Assembly: GCA_021531795.1 (NCBI GenBank)
Contig: JADYUL010000009.1
Coordinates: forward strand, 19,619 to 83,618
From: Lacrimispora saccharolytica
GTDB lineage: Bacteria > Bacillota > Clostridia > Lachnospirales > Lachnospiraceae
DNA: 64,000 bases
Reading direction: 5' to 3'
The notes beneath the pieces are model-generated. The model was not told the DNA's origin. It was given only the letters and a program-made list of their open reading frames with translations, and searched no databases. Positions 34,775-44,667 of this stretch are shown here, in pieces. Numbering within the stretch: position 1 is the stretch's first letter; every line of letters starts with the position of its first letter. The position numbers were made by a program, and so were the translations under genes.

Positions 34775-35971
34775 TTAGAAGGTATCTGTCTGGTTGAGCC
34801 AGTATCTGTCCGTGAAGAGCCATGATTTGTACGGAAGCACCCTCACGCCCTCACGGTCCGCCGTCATTAAGAAGTAAGCAAAATATAACACCGCCACTAT
34901 GCAAACCGCCCACTTTAGTTTATCTGCTTTCTTGGGGTCACTATCTTCAACTGAGTGAAGCACGCCCGGGATGAGCAGTAGCTGAGGTGTGATCATGTAG
35001 TAACCGAATCTCGTTACAAGAGGAAGCCACCAGGTAGTCACATATAGAATAACGGCCATTATGCTAAGGTTCATATATGTACGGTTGGCTTTTCTTCCCG
35101 TATATATCCTACTCTGTCCGTCAGATTTTCTGATGTCCTTACCCTCTATCGATGTCTTGTATGTCATGGCACAAAGCACCAGCACCAGGATGCAGCGGCC
35201 GATTATCGGCAGATTCTCTCTTAAGCTTCCTGTCTGCTCTATATAAATAGTATCTCTGTAGCTCGGATAGAGGATAAGTGCAAGCTCAATCAGCTTATCC
35301 TTTAATACTATTCCGACAACACCAAGTACACCCAGAGCTCCTATTACCCATTTGTTCCACTTAACAGCGGCCAGGAGATACATCGGGATAACAGCAAGCA
35401 CACTCTTATGCATTGTAGCTGCAATAAGTATTACTACCAGGAACTTAATCATATTCTGAACCTTTACGGACTTATCGTCAGTTATTTCCGTAAGATATCT
35501 CAGGCTGTACAGGGCCATCGCAAGCGCCAGATAATACCGCACGGTATTGAATGACCTGAAGTATACTCCCAGCAACATAAACAGCACAACAGACCAGAAC
35601 ACGCTCTCGCTCTGGTCTCTGAAGCATTTTAGGAAGAGTCCAACTATTATGGCCGCGAAGAAGGCGAACATCAGTATATGGTTCTCTGATCCCGACAGTG
35701 TATACAGTATTCTGACTATCAGATTGAAGCCGGGCTCTGTCACCACATATCCGCGCTGGAATATCTCGTGGCAGGTTACGACATAGGTACCGTAATCATT
35801 GCCGACCTCTATTCTAAGGGCTGCAACAAGGAAGAGGATCATAAAGATTAAGCCCATCCTTGCCATGTTCTTGGCACGGCCTACGGTTAATATCGAATCC
35901 GAATATGCAGTTTGCTTAATCCCTGCAGCAATAACAATACATGCCAGGGTCACAAGAATATATAGTATCAT
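34775..35971 (-). CDS. EpsG/Wzy-like polysaccharide polymerase
   Basis: The 398-residue protein has about ten membrane helices and the EpsG start pattern: helix, then ALRIEVGNDYGTYVVTCHEIFQRG, then EPGFNLIVRIL. This R-x-x-VG-x-DY-x-x-Y loop is typical of EpsG-family polymerases that join repeat units on the outer face of the membrane. The start overlaps the upstream GT2 stop by one base. It is the only polymerase candidate in the fucose cluster. Confidence 0.84.
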   Translation of the reverse strand: MILYILVTLACIVIAAGIKQTAYSDSILTVGRAKNMARMGLIFMILFLVAALRIEVGNDYGTYVVTCHEIFQRGYVVTEPGFNLIVRILYTLSGSENHILMFAFFAAIIVGLFLKCFRDQSESVFWSVVLFMLLGVYFRSFNTVRYYLALAMALYSLRYLTEITDDKSVKVQNMIKFLVVILIAATMHKSVLAVIPMYLLAAVKWNKWVIGALGVLGVVGIVLKDKLIELALILYPSYRDTIYIEQTGSLRENLPIIGRCILVLVLCAMTYKTSIEGKDIRKSDGQSRIYTGRKANRTYMNLSIMAVILYVTTWWLPLVTRFGYYMITPQLLLIPGVLHSVEDSDPKKADKLKWAVCIVAVLYFAYFLMTADREGVRVLPYKSWLFTDRYWLNQTDTF

Positions 35972-36744
35972 CAGAATTCTTTCATTCCCTGAGTCATAAG
36001 CTTATAAGCATTCATAAGCTTTCTGTCAGTTAACATAACATCTCTATGGGCTATGAGAAAACGTAGGGCGAGCGGTTTTGCCATGCTCTTATATAACGCC
36101 TTATAGAGGACGCCGCGATCGTAGAAGAACTTGTCAGTATAGCCGTTAAACCAGGTGCTCGGGCGCGGAACCTCGCATCCAAGGGTGATAGGCAGGGCAA
36201 GCGCCTTCATTCCGGATTTGATGCACTGTCTGATAAAGAGCGAATCCTCGCCATTGCTGTATTTGGCGCCGCCGCCGAAGAGAAGGCTGAAGGTGATTCC
36301 CTTCTTGTGAAGCACCTCCCGTCGAACCGCCAGACTGTAGGTGGGGTATCTTCCGCAATTGTAGAGTCTGACTCTGTGCGGCTTATCTATGTGATAGGTC
36401 TGTCTGTCGCTTGCAACATCGAAGTTGAAGAATATCATGTCAATGTCCGGGTTGGCTTCGAAGGCATCCGTCACAGCCCCGGCATAGCCCTCATTGTATA
36501 CTATATCCTCATCAGAGAAGAGTACGATGTCTCCGTCAGCGCGCAGGAGTGCATTGTTCCTGGACAAGCCGACGCCCTTCTCACACAGGCTGTATACCCT
36601 GATCTTATGCTCTTTATATTGGTATTCTTCATATCCGAAGGAGTCTGTCTGATTGATCACAATCGCGTCCGCTTCGAGCTTCATGTTCTCTGCGACATGT
36701 GCAGTATCAAGCTTCATCCCGGAAATCAGCATTTGTAAGTTCAT
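35971..36744 (-). CDS. GT2-like glycosyltransferase with divergent N-terminus
   Basis: The 257-residue protein has GVGLSRNNALLRADGDIVLF followed by SDEDIVY, where the metal motif reads Asp-Glu-Asp, and a C-terminal CEVPRPSTWFNGYTDKFFYDRG. The usual start (IPVYN) is replaced by LQMLISGMK, so the nucleotide-binding strand is atypical. It lies between the Wzz-like and EpsG-like genes. It is likely an active GT-A enzyme of a divergent branch. Confidence 0.78.
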   Translation of the reverse strand: MNLQMLISGMKLDTAHVAENMKLEADAIVINQTDSFGYEEYQYKEHKIRVYSLCEKGVGLSRNNALLRADGDIVLFSDEDIVYNEGYAGAVTDAFEANPDIDMIFFNFDVASDRQTYHIDKPHRVRLYNCGRYPTYSLAVRREVLHKKGITFSLLFGGGAKYSNGEDSLFIRQCIKSGMKALALPITLGCEVPRPSTWFNGYTDKFFYDRGVLYKALYKSMAKPLALRFLIAHRDVMLTDRKLMNAYKLMTQGMKEF

Positions 36745-36753
36745 AATTTGTTC

Positions 36754-37668
36754 CTACCTGGTGCTTCCTACTAGATTAATTCCAAGCTTCTTAAGGTTGT
36801 ACAGTGCCTCACTGACTTCACTTACCTTTGTTTTCCCCAGAGTGACCTTCAGTATCACTCCGTCAGATGCCTTCATTTCTTCAATCAGTCCTTCATCGAA
36901 GGTGAGAGCATCATAAGAAAGAGTTAAGTAATTGCCTGAGTTTCCCTTATTCGAAGCAGCATCTTCAGATTTATATTTAAGCGATAACCTCAGTTCCTCG
37001 CTGTTTTGCGGGCCAAGGTAGGTGACATTGGGACACAGGGTTCTTATTTCATATTCTTCGTAGATGGTGTCGTCGTAGAGGCTGAATATCAGCACGCCGA
37101 AGAACGACAGGACAAAGCCTATGATTGCGCCAAGGATCGCTGCATTGTTATCCCTTGTGAACTCGTCTACCTCCACGATGTCCGAATCAGTCCAGACCTC
37201 CATGGCTTCAAGCATATCCATCTTCTCTGCAAAGCGTGGCAGAGCGGTCTTATAGGCGTCGGATATTCTCTGTACCATTTCGGGGTCAGTGCCGCGGCAA
37301 ACTACGGTAAGCAGTCTGTAATCGCCTAAGATTTCACCCGTTATGCTATCCACAATATCTTCCCTGGTGACACCGTCTGTCGCTTCCAGGGCAAGATTGA
37401 CCACCGGGTCATCCCTAAGAATTCCGTCCCATGTATAGGCATTGAAGTAATCGCCACTGTTGGATATCTCCTTGTTCAGGTAAATAAAGTAGTCATTTCT
37501 TATCTCATATACCTGATTTCCGCCGGCTAAGCAGGCATATATTTTATAGCTTAGAATGCCAATAATAGCACCCACGATCGTGGCTGCTATTATAACGGGC
37601 AACTTAATAAATATCTGCTTCATGATTCGCCTAATATCCAGAGGCGTCGTGTCATAGTTTAATGTCAT
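36754..37668 (-). CDS. Wzz-like chain-length protein with degenerate kinase-like tail
   Basis: The 304-residue protein has two membrane helices (about 23-47 and 178-200) around an extracellular domain, then a cytoplasmic tail of about 100 residues. The tail (SYDALTFDEGLIEEMKASDG, VILKVTLGKTKVSEVSEAL and GINLVGSTR) resembles the end of a BY-kinase domain, but no Walker A is present. It may be a co-polymerase with a non-catalytic kinase-like end that regulates this cluster's own polymer length, separate from cpsC/cpsD. It follows the priming transferase. Confidence 0.75.
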   Translation of the reverse strand: MTLNYDTTPLDIRRIMKQIFIKLPVIIAATIVGAIIGILSYKIYACLAGGNQVYEIRNDYFIYLNKEISNSGDYFNAYTWDGILRDDPVVNLALEATDGVTREDIVDSITGEILGDYRLLTVVCRGTDPEMVQRISDAYKTALPRFAEKMDMLEAMEVWTDSDIVEVDEFTRDNNAAILGAIIGFVLSFFGVLIFSLYDDTIYEEYEIRTLCPNVTYLGPQNSEELRLSLKYKSEDAASNKGNSGNYLTLSYDALTFDEGLIEEMKASDGVILKVTLGKTKVSEVSEALYNLKKLGINLVGSTR

Positions 37669-37704
37669 ACTCCCTATCCTTTCGCGAGTGTCCGGCTGTT
37701 TGGC

Positions 37705-39075
37705 TCAAACCTTAGCCGCTGTTGTCTGATTCTCGTCCACACCCTCGGTCGCCTCAGGTGTAACCAGTATCTTAAGAGTCAGCAGCATGAGCTTAATATC
37801 AAGCCATACCGAATAATTCTCAATATAGCTTAGGTCGAGCTTCAGCTTATCATACGGAGTGGTATTATATTTGCCGTATACCTGAGCATAGCCGGCAAGT
37901 CCTGCCTTGACCTTCATACGGAAGGCAAATTCCGGCATATCCTCCATATACTGTCTGATGATCTCAGGTCTCTCGGGTCTCGGACCGATGAAGGACATAT
38001 CACCTTTAATGATGTTGAACAGCTGCGGCAACTCATCAATTCTGACAGCCCTGATGAACCTGCCGATTGGCGTAATCCTTGAATCATTCTTGGTCGCAAG
38101 TCTCGCCACGCCATCCTTCTCTGCGTCCACCCTCATGGAACGGAACTTCATTATCTTGAATTCCCTGGCTCCCTGGGTACATCTTATCTGCTTATAGAGC
38201 ACCGGACCGCCATCGTAGCACTTGATAATAATAGCGGTCACAAGCATTATCGGTGATGTTATTATTGTCAGAATGAGTGCACATACAATATCGATGATTC
38301 TCTTGAAGAACCTCTGCTCCACCTTGAGACTGTATTCTCTGGTTAGGAATATCGGAGTATCAAAGATATGCAGCGGGTCAGAGCCCTTAATAATAACATC
38401 CGATATCTTGGGAGACATATATACTCTTACATTGTGAGCATACAGATACTTAAGGTTCCTGTTCCTAAGCTTGGCCGGAAGGTCCCAGAGCACAACACCG
38501 TCATAATCCTTCTTAAGCATCTCCTCCCTGAGCTCTTCCTCAGGAATATTCACACTTATCTTGTTCTTAATAATGTACTTATCCTTGCGTGTCGCAAACT
38601 TCGCCACGATGTCATCCACCGGTCTGTCACCGTGAACGAACAGCAGCTTCCTCGGCGGGAAGAAGATGTGGTACAAATAATTGCTGAGCATAGTCCAAAT
38701 TCCGGCGAACACTATCTGAACCACCGTCATCACAATCATCGGGCTTGCCTTGAACAGACGCAGCTCCATCAGCGATATCTGTGCATAGCTTACGATATTA
38801 ACAATAATCAGCGCGAACACATTCGACAGGAATACGTCCATCGGCTTCAGATATCCGATCCTCAGTCCTCCGAGCACACTCGTGAAGAAGAACAGGAGCA
38901 CACCGTAGATAACTATCAACAGGATATGGCCCTTGAAGAAGAGATTAATCTTCCATACATAGTGTCCCGGCAGCACGTTCAGCCAGGTATAGCCATATAT
39001 CAGCGTAAGCAGCAATACCCCAAGCATACTGCACATCAATATTAAAGTTCTCTTAAAGGTTTCAATTTTACTCAT
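37705..39075 (-). CDS. polyprenyl-phosphate sugar phosphotransferase (priming enzyme)
   Basis: Counted from the ATG at 39075, which overlaps the upstream GT2 stop by four bases, the protein has 456 residues. Four N-terminal helices and a linker domain precede the bacterial sugar transferase domain (about residues 256-450) with KRIIDIVCA, YKQIRCTQGAREFKIMKFRS, DELPQLFNIIKGDMSFIGPR and AGLAGYAQVYGKYNT. It transfers a phosphosugar to undecaprenyl phosphate, the first step of repeat-unit synthesis. An upstream in-frame start is possible but would sit inside the GT2 gene. Confidence 0.9.
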   Translation of the reverse strand: MSKIETFKRTLILMCSMLGVLLLTLIYGYTWLNVLPGHYVWKINLFFKGHILLIVIYGVLLFFFTSVLGGLRIGYLKPMDVFLSNVFALIIVNIVSYAQISLMELRLFKASPMIVMTVVQIVFAGIWTMLSNYLYHIFFPPRKLLFVHGDRPVDDIVAKFATRKDKYIIKNKISVNIPEEELREEMLKKDYDGVVLWDLPAKLRNRNLKYLYAHNVRVYMSPKISDVIIKGSDPLHIFDTPIFLTREYSLKVEQRFFKRIIDIVCALILTIITSPIMLVTAIIIKCYDGGPVLYKQIRCTQGAREFKIMKFRSMRVDAEKDGVARLATKNDSRITPIGRFIRAVRIDELPQLFNIIKGDMSFIGPRPERPEIIRQYMEDMPEFAFRMKVKAGLAGYAQVYGKYNTTPYDKLKLDLSYIENYSVWLDIKLMLLTLKILVTPEATEGVDENQTTAAKV

Positions 39076-39827
39076 ATTCTTCTCAAGGTGGCCCTTAATG
39101 CCCATCCTATAAAAAACGCTCCGGACTGAATTCTTCCCAATCCTTCTACCTGTCTGTAGAGGTACCAAATCCTCTTAATGGCCAAAAATTTGTTGCTTGA
39201 TAAGCTCTTAGCCGGTCGCCTGTATATCGCCAGAATCTCATCCAATCCATAGGCGACAATGCCTGACCTAAGTATCTGCCACCAGGTCGCCGTGTCCTCA
39301 CTGGCTACATGCGGCATATATATCAACTTCTTGTCCACAATTGTCGTATCAAACATAGTTGTGGTCGTAAATATCACGGTTCTGGACAATGCCCTTCTGT
39401 AATCCAGAGTCTTCGGTGCACGCACCACCCTGCCGGTACCGATAGCTTTGTCATCTCCGAATTCGTAGGATGTGAAGGAAAAGCCTATTTTCTTCTCCTC
39501 CATGAATTCTATCTGGTGCTTAAGTTTATCGGGCATCCATACATCATCCGCATCAAGGAATGCAATATAGCGTCCGGTTGCATTATCAAGACCGATATTT
39601 CTGGCTCCGGCAGCCCCCGCATCATTATCATCGGTTAGGATTATTCTTATACGGGAATCTAAGGTCTTTGAATCCTTAAGTTCTCGCAATTTTTCCCGTG
39701 TACCGTCTGTAGAGCCGTCCTCAACGATTATCCACTCCCAGTCACTATAGGTCTGACGAAGAACCATCGCTATAGTGTTATCTATGAAATCCAATGCATT
39801 AAAAACAGGTGTTATAATACTGATCAT
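39072..39827 (-). CDS. GT2 family glycosyltransferase
   Basis: The 251-residue protein shows ISIITPVFNALDFIDNTI, VEDGSTDGTREKL, GAAGARNIGLDNATGRYIAF and LDADDVW (metal site). A short C-terminal part includes IYRRPAKSLSSNKF. It overlaps both neighbours by four bases (ATGA type), so it is coupled with the GtrB-like gene and the priming enzyme. It probably adds the second sugar after priming, which is an inference from gene order. Confidence 0.87.
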   Translation of the reverse strand: MISIITPVFNALDFIDNTIAMVLRQTYSDWEWIIVEDGSTDGTREKLRELKDSKTLDSRIRIILTDDNDAGAAGARNIGLDNATGRYIAFLDADDVWMPDKLKHQIEFMEEKKIGFSFTSYEFGDDKAIGTGRVVRAPKTLDYRRALSRTVIFTTTTMFDTTIVDKKLIYMPHVASEDTATWWQILRSGIVAYGLDEILAIYRRPAKSLSSNKFLAIKRIWYLYRQVEGLGRIQSGAFFIGWALRATLRRI

Positions 39828-40750
39828 ATCTCTTCCTTAACGAGGTAAATCGGGCGGTGCTTGACCTCAAGGTAGGTCTTTGACATATACTGACCGAGAA
39901 TACCCAGGCAGAGCAACTGAACACCGCTGACCATAGAGATGATGCATACCAGCGAAGGCCATCCGCTCGTGGGGTCCTGCCAGAACAGTGAACGCACGAT
40001 AATCGTAATAATAATAACAAATGCTATTACACAGAACAGCACACCCATGATCGATGCAAATGCAAGAGGAGCAGTAGAGAAGGCGATGATGCCCTCAATC
40101 GAGTAGAGGAAGAGTCCCCAGAAGCTCCACTTGGTCTCACCCTTAGTTCGCTCCACGTTCTCATACTCCACCCATTTGGTGTTGAAGCCGACCCAGCCGA
40201 AGATTCCCTTGCTGAAGCGGTTATATTCGCCAATGCTAAGTATTGCATCCACCACCTGTCTGGTCATCAGCCTGTAGTCCCTGGCACCATCCACGATGTC
40301 TGTCTTGCTTATCTTATTTATCAGCTTGTAAAACAATCTTGCGAAAAAACTGCGAATTACAGGCTCTCCCTTGCGGCTCACTCTCCTGGTTGCAACTGAG
40401 TCGTAGCCCTCCTCAATGTAGCGAAACATCTTAGGAAGAAGGCTCGGCGGATCCTGAAGGTCTGCATCCATCATAACCACATAGTCGCCCTTAGACTTAC
40501 TGAAGCCTGCATATATCGCCGCTTCCTTACCAAAGTTTCTGGAAAAGCTTACAAGCTTAACCCTGTCATCCTTCTCGTTTAACTTCTTAACCTCACTTAC
40601 GGTGCCGTCCTTCGAGCCATCGTCAACATAGATAAGCTCGAGGTCAAGCTTCTTCTCTTCAAAGAAGGGGGTAAGCTTCATGAGTTCCTCATAGAAGTAA
40701 GGAACATTCTCTTCTTCGTTGTAGCATGGAACAATTACACTAAGCAGCAT
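39824..40750 (-). CDS. GtrB-like polyprenyl-phosphate glycosyltransferase
   Basis: The 308-residue protein (from the ATG at 40750, AGAGG before it) has LLSVIVPCYNEEENVPYFYE, VDDGSKDGTVSEV, SFSRNFGKEAAIYAGFSKSK and MDADLQDPP, then two C-terminal membrane helices. This is the GtrB/DPM1-type layout for making undecaprenyl-phosphate-linked glucose or another sugar. That donor could feed the GT-C or YfhO-like enzymes on the outer face, with a GtrA-like protein encoded at 7.9-8.3 kb. Confidence 0.89.
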   Translation of the reverse strand: MLLSVIVPCYNEEENVPYFYEELMKLTPFFEEKKLDLELIYVDDGSKDGTVSEVKKLNEKDDRVKLVSFSRNFGKEAAIYAGFSKSKGDYVVMMDADLQDPPSLLPKMFRYIEEGYDSVATRRVSRKGEPVIRSFFARLFYKLINKISKTDIVDGARDYRLMTRQVVDAILSIGEYNRFSKGIFGWVGFNTKWVEYENVERTKGETKWSFWGLFLYSIEGIIAFSTAPLAFASIMGVLFCVIAFVIIITIIVRSLFWQDPTSGWPSLVCIISMVSGVQLLCLGILGQYMSKTYLEVKHRPIYLVKEEI

Positions 40751-40751
40751 C

Positions 40752-41531
40752 TCAATTCCTCTTAACAAATATCAAATAATTATCTGTCTGCTTCTTCAGG
40801 ATATAGTTTCCTTCGAAAACCTTGGCTCCTTCGAAACGGTTAACTACTATTATATCACATCCGTAATCTTCTACTAAACCTGCAACCTTTTCCATGTTTT
40901 GCTCAGGTGTCCACATGAGATTATGGATCTCTATTATTCCGTCATCATATTCGTCAAGAATACCGAGGTCGCCGTTAAAAAGCATGATATCCTCGCCGTA
41001 AAGAAGCGGAATATTGTTACCGTATGACGTAATAAACGGAAGGATCTCATCATCAGCAAGCACCAGTCCTCCATCATCTGACAGTGTGCCAATATATTCC
41101 ACAACCTCCTGCTTCTCCTCATTGTAATGGTTGGCCTCGGTCATGGTATTTCCACCGAAGAAGCCTCCGAAATTGCCGCAAACAGAGATAAATACACCCA
41201 AAATTATTCCGACTATCGCCCTCTGCCTCGGATTCTCGTTACCCGCAATAAGCTCTGTCGAAGCAAACGGAACGCAGATCATTATCGGCAGAAGCATGGT
41301 GAGCTGATAATAGTTGGCCATAGTCGGGAAGACCAGCGACAAAAGCCACACCGTAAGCGGACTTGATACCACCGCAAGAGTAATGATAAGCGAATATGTA
41401 CCAATCCATTTATTCTTGCTGTCATTCACCTTCATAAGTATCACGATACTTAAGCAGAATAACAGGAAATAGCTTCCGTCAAGCTTACTGCTCTGGAAGA
41501 ATTCGTACATGGTTCTGCATATATTTGCCAT
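40752..41531 (-). CDS. membrane protein with soluble C-terminal domain, coupled to the upstream gene
   Basis: The 259-residue protein has about four helices in its first 130 residues and a soluble C-terminal half (EEKQEVVEYIGTLSDDGGL ... DNYLIFVKRN). Its ATG overlaps the upstream stop in TAATG and follows a strong GGAAGGAGG, so it is made separately. The soluble end resembles the C-terminal domains of large glycan-cluster membrane proteins. With the upstream gene it may form one two-subunit protein whose relatives elsewhere are single chains of about 600 residues. Confidence 0.68.
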   Translation of the reverse strand: MANICRTMYEFFQSSKLDGSYFLLFCLSIVILMKVNDSKNKWIGTYSLIITLAVVSSPLTVWLLSLVFPTMANYYQLTMLLPIMICVPFASTELIAGNENPRQRAIVGIILGVFISVCGNFGGFFGGNTMTEANHYNEEKQEVVEYIGTLSDDGGLVLADDEILPFITSYGNNIPLLYGEDIMLFNGDLGILDEYDDGIIEIHNLMWTPEQNMEKVAGLVEDYGCDIIVVNRFEGAKVFEGNYILKKQTDNYLIFVKRN

Positions 41532-42538
41532 TATACGACCTCCTTCCTGTATCTTATATACGAGCAGAGACCGGCTATGAATATCTCAATTACTACAAGC
41601 ACTATGCCTGTAGTCAGTCCCGTGATGAACACTGAAGACAACGCCACTATGAGCAATTTTGCAATATTAACCGCTCTGAGGTAGGCGTTCGCCTCCTCGC
41701 CGTCGCCCCTCTCCTGCCTGTACCAGCAGGTGATGACATAGAGAACATAGGGTAGCATAACACCTGCTACTATTGCCTCTCCCGAATAACCGTTCCACAA
41801 TATCTTGGCACCGATCGCATGGCTGTAATAGTCACCACTCAGAATAAGCGTTCCCAGGAAAATCGAGAAGATCAGGTTCTTTTTCCTGGAGCGAAGCACC
41901 GGCATCGTAACCGTCACACACGCAAAATAGACACACAGAATGGTCTGGAGCGTGAGGATCAGGTACAGCAGCATAGAATCCCTGATACCGTAGAAGCTTG
42001 ATAAGAACGAGTAGTAGATCGGCAGCATAATGATGCGCTTGGAATTGATCAGGCCCACGTTATAGGGCTGACTCGTAATCGGGTTGTACTCATAAATCCT
42101 GCACGTATGGAGCGTAGTCCTGACCGTGGCCAGCATGAAGTCGTCCCTTAAGTACTCCTGCAGACTGTATACCCTGTATACGATGCAGAAACTGATAACC
42201 ACCGATACCGCCACGAGCCCCCAGTCGGATGCATGCATCTTCGGCTTCTCATCCTTCTTACTCCTGCCCATCGTAAGCCTTAAGATAACGCGGACTATGA
42301 GCGTGATGAAAAACAGGATTGCAATCACGATTTCCGTTACGGCAAAAGCGCTAAAGACTTGCTGCATACCCCGTCCGAGCTTATAGTATTCCACGAAAAA
42401 AACAGCGCCGTTGACCAAAAAAACAGAAAAGAAACCAATCAGATATGTCTCAATCTGACTGGTCTCCTTATTATGCGCAATACTTGTAAATATGTATCCT
42501 GCCATATACGGCAGTGTCAAAATGACGATCAAACCCAT
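41531..42538 (-). CDS. polytopic membrane protein, N-terminal partner
   Basis: The 335-residue protein has about nine membrane helices and an extracellular loop with RVYSLQEYLRDDFMLATVRT followed by YNPITSQPYNVGL, reminiscent of large uncharacterised glycan-cluster membrane proteins. It ends with IRYRKEVV and is joined to the next gene by TAATG. The two frames differ by one base, so either a natural split or an old frameshift made two genes from one. The strong ribosome binding site of the second favours a stable split. Confidence 0.66.
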   Translation of the reverse strand: MGLIVILTLPYMAGYIFTSIAHNKETSQIETYLIGFFSVFLVNGAVFFVEYYKLGRGMQQVFSAFAVTEIVIAILFFITLIVRVILRLTMGRSKKDEKPKMHASDWGLVAVSVVISFCIVYRVYSLQEYLRDDFMLATVRTTLHTCRIYEYNPITSQPYNVGLINSKRIIMLPIYYSFLSSFYGIRDSMLLYLILTLQTILCVYFACVTVTMPVLRSRKKNLIFSIFLGTLILSGDYYSHAIGAKILWNGYSGEAIVAGVMLPYVLYVITCWYRQERGDGEEANAYLRAVNIAKLLIVALSSVFITGLTTGIVLVVIEIFIAGLCSYIRYRKEVV

Positions 42539-42553
42539 AAAAAACTTACCATA

Positions 42554-43627
42554 TCATAAATATTTATCTTTATCTGTGTTTGACAGACCTTCAACGAACA
42601 GCTTCACATCCTGGCTGCGGTTCTTGTCGGCAACAAGAACTACGTCATCGGTTACGGCGATTACGAGATCGTCCACGCCAAGGGTGGCGATCAATCTGTT
42701 TCTGTCTGTGCCATAAAGGATACAGTCTGTGGTGTCGATCGTATGTGCCTCTGACATGATGACGTTGCCGTTTTCGTCAGTGCCGTATACCTCCTCCAGT
42801 GCCTCGAAGGAGCCTACGTCATTCCAGCCGAAGTCGCCCTCGAGCATCAGAACCCTGTCTGCTCTCTCCATAATACCATAATCTATGGATATCTTGGGAA
42901 TTACAGGATAAATCTCGTCAATCACCCCGGCTTCGTCATCGGTTCCCATAGCGTCACCAATCTTAACCAGACATTCATATATATCAGGCAACAATTCCTC
43001 AAATCTCTTAAGTATTACACTCGCCTTCCATACGAACATACCACTGTTCCAGGCATATTCACCTGAAACAAGGTATTCATGAGCAGTTTCAGGATCCGGC
43101 TTCTCGACGAATTCCACTACTTCTCTGTAGTCCTTGCCTGCACTCTCCTTATTCTTAATATATCCATAGCCTGTGCAGGGATAGGTTGGTTTGATTCCGA
43201 CAGTGATCAGACTGTCAGTCTCTTCTGCGAGTTCAACCGCTCTCTCAAACACTCTCTTATACTCAGCCTCGTCCCTAATGAAGTGGTCACTTGGGGCCAC
43301 AACCATTACGCCATCGCCGTACTTCTTTAAGATCTCCATCGCAGCATATCCGATACATGCTGCAGTATTTCTGGCTGCAGGCTCCCCCAGTACGTGGTCT
43401 TTACTAACCACACCCTTGGTAAGCTCCACAGTCATCTCCCTGTGTGCCATACTCGTCACAATGAATATGTCCTCAGCCTTCGCTATCTGCTCCAGCCTCC
43501 TGGCGGTATCCATTACCATCGTATCCTTTCCCGACAGCTCCAAAAACTGCTTAGGTCTGGCTTTCCTGCTAAGCGGCCAGAATCTGGTTCCGCCACCGCC
43601 CGCCATTATCACTCCGTATGTCTTCAT
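42554..43627 (-). CDS. manC: mannose-1-phosphate guanylyltransferase
   Basis: The 357-residue protein (ATG at 43627, AAGGAG seven bases before) has the pyrophosphorylase loop MAGGGGTRFWPLSR, EPAARNTAACIGYAA, VAPSDHFI, YGYIKNKES, WNSGMFVWKA, ISIDYGIMER and DFGWNDVGS. It makes GDP-mannose from mannose-1-phosphate and GTP. It is the short form without a fused isomerase domain. With gmd and fcl in the same operon it supplies GDP-fucose. No intact phosphomannomutase is present in the window. Confidence 0.93.
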   Translation of the reverse strand: MKTYGVIMAGGGGTRFWPLSRKARPKQFLELSGKDTMVMDTARRLEQIAKAEDIFIVTSMAHREMTVELTKGVVSKDHVLGEPAARNTAACIGYAAMEILKKYGDGVMVVAPSDHFIRDEAEYKRVFERAVELAEETDSLITVGIKPTYPCTGYGYIKNKESAGKDYREVVEFVEKPDPETAHEYLVSGEYAWNSGMFVWKASVILKRFEELLPDIYECLVKIGDAMGTDDEAGVIDEIYPVIPKISIDYGIMERADRVLMLEGDFGWNDVGSFEALEEVYGTDENGNVIMSEAHTIDTTDCILYGTDRNRLIATLGVDDLVIAVTDDVVLVADKNRSQDVKLFVEGLSNTDKDKYL

Positions 43628-43683
43628 AGACGGTCTCCTTATAATACACGCGTCACCCAAATTGCCGCCGGGAACGCTCTCTT

Positions 43684-44634
43684 TTACTTTCTGGCTATAT
43701 CTATATTTTCCTTGAACCAGTCATAGGCAAGCTTTACACCTTCCTCAAGCTCTACCTTGTGCATGAAGCCAAGTGAATGAAGCTTCGATACATCTGTGAG
43801 CTTTCTTGGTGTACCGTCGGGCATGTCTGAGTTCCAGACGATCTCACCCTCGTAGCCTACTGTTTTCTTAACAAGTTCAGCAAGCTGCTTGATCGTAACT
43901 TCCTTACCTGTGCCTATGTTGACATGCTCAAGGCCGTCGTAATGCTCCAGCAAAAAGACGCAGGCATCAGCCATATCATCTGAATAAAGGAATTCTCTGA
44001 GAGGTGTACCTGTTCCCCAGAGCTCGACGCTCGGTGCGCTGTTGACCTTAGCTTCGTGGAACTTCCTTATCATTGCAGGCATTACATGGCTGCCGCTTAA
44101 TTCATAGTTATCATAAGGACCATAGAGATTGGTGGGCATGCAGCTGATGAAATCATCACCGTACTGCATCTTGAAGAACTTGCACATCTCTAAGCCTGAT
44201 ATTTTGGCAATTGCATATGCCTCATTGGTGGTCTCCAGAGGTCCTGTGAGCAGAGCGCTCTCCGGGATCGGCTGGGGTGCCATCTTAGGATATATGCAGG
44301 TGCTTCCGAGGAAGAGCAGCTTCTTAACCTTATAATCATGACAGCACTTGATCACATTGCACTGGATCTGCATATTCTCATAAGCAAATTCCGCAGGCTT
44401 GGTCTGATTGGCATTGATCCCGCCAACCTTGGCTGCCGCAAGTACAACCACATCCGGTCTCTCCTCTTCAAAGAATGCCTTTACCATCGCCTGATCGGTA
44501 AGATCAAGCTCAGCATGTGTCCTTCCGATTATATTATCATAGCCCGCCCTCTTAAGACTTCTGACTATCGCACTTCCAACCAGTCCTCTGTGTCCGGCAA
44601 CATATATCTTGTCACCCTTACTCAAATTCGCCAT
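43684..44634 (-). CDS. fcl: GDP-L-fucose synthase
   Basis: The 316-residue epimerase/reductase shows [15 protein letters not shown] (NADP loop), [23 protein letters not shown], the catalytic YAIAK and [12 protein letters not shown]. It converts the 4-keto product of Gmd into GDP-L-fucose. An 83-base insertion-sequence relic lies just upstream between it and the LIC_10190-like membrane gene, without breaking the operon order. Confidence 0.94.
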   Translation of the reverse strand: MANLSKGDKIYVAGHRGLVGSAIVRSLKRAGYDNIIGRTHAELDLTDQAMVKAFFEEERPDVVVLAAAKVGGINANQTKPAEFAYENMQIQCNVIKCCHDYKVKKLLFLGSTCIYPKMAPQPIPESALLTGPLETTNEAYAIAKISGLEMCKFFKMQYGDDFISCMPTNLYGPYDNYELSGSHVMPAMIRKFHEAKVNSAPSVELWGTGTPLREFLYSDDMADACVFLLEHYDGLEHVNIGTGKEVTIKQLAELVKKTVGYEGEIVWNSDMPDGTPRKLTDVSKLHSLGFMHKVELEEGVKLAYDWFKENIDIARK

Positions 44635-44667
44635 TTTGGCCTCCTTATATTTTTATTTTCACAGCTT

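Noticed and set aside
35370..35395. An A-element half-site (ATCCCGATGTAT on the minus strand) in the EpsG-like gene
   Set aside because: It encodes Ile-Pro-Met-Tyr in a conserved-looking membrane helix region, has no partner half-site at 22 bases and is probably chance.
41525..41540. Sequencing frameshift splitting one membrane-protein gene
   Set aside because: A strong ribosome binding site and a TAATG junction support two genuinely translated genes, though an old natural split stays possible.
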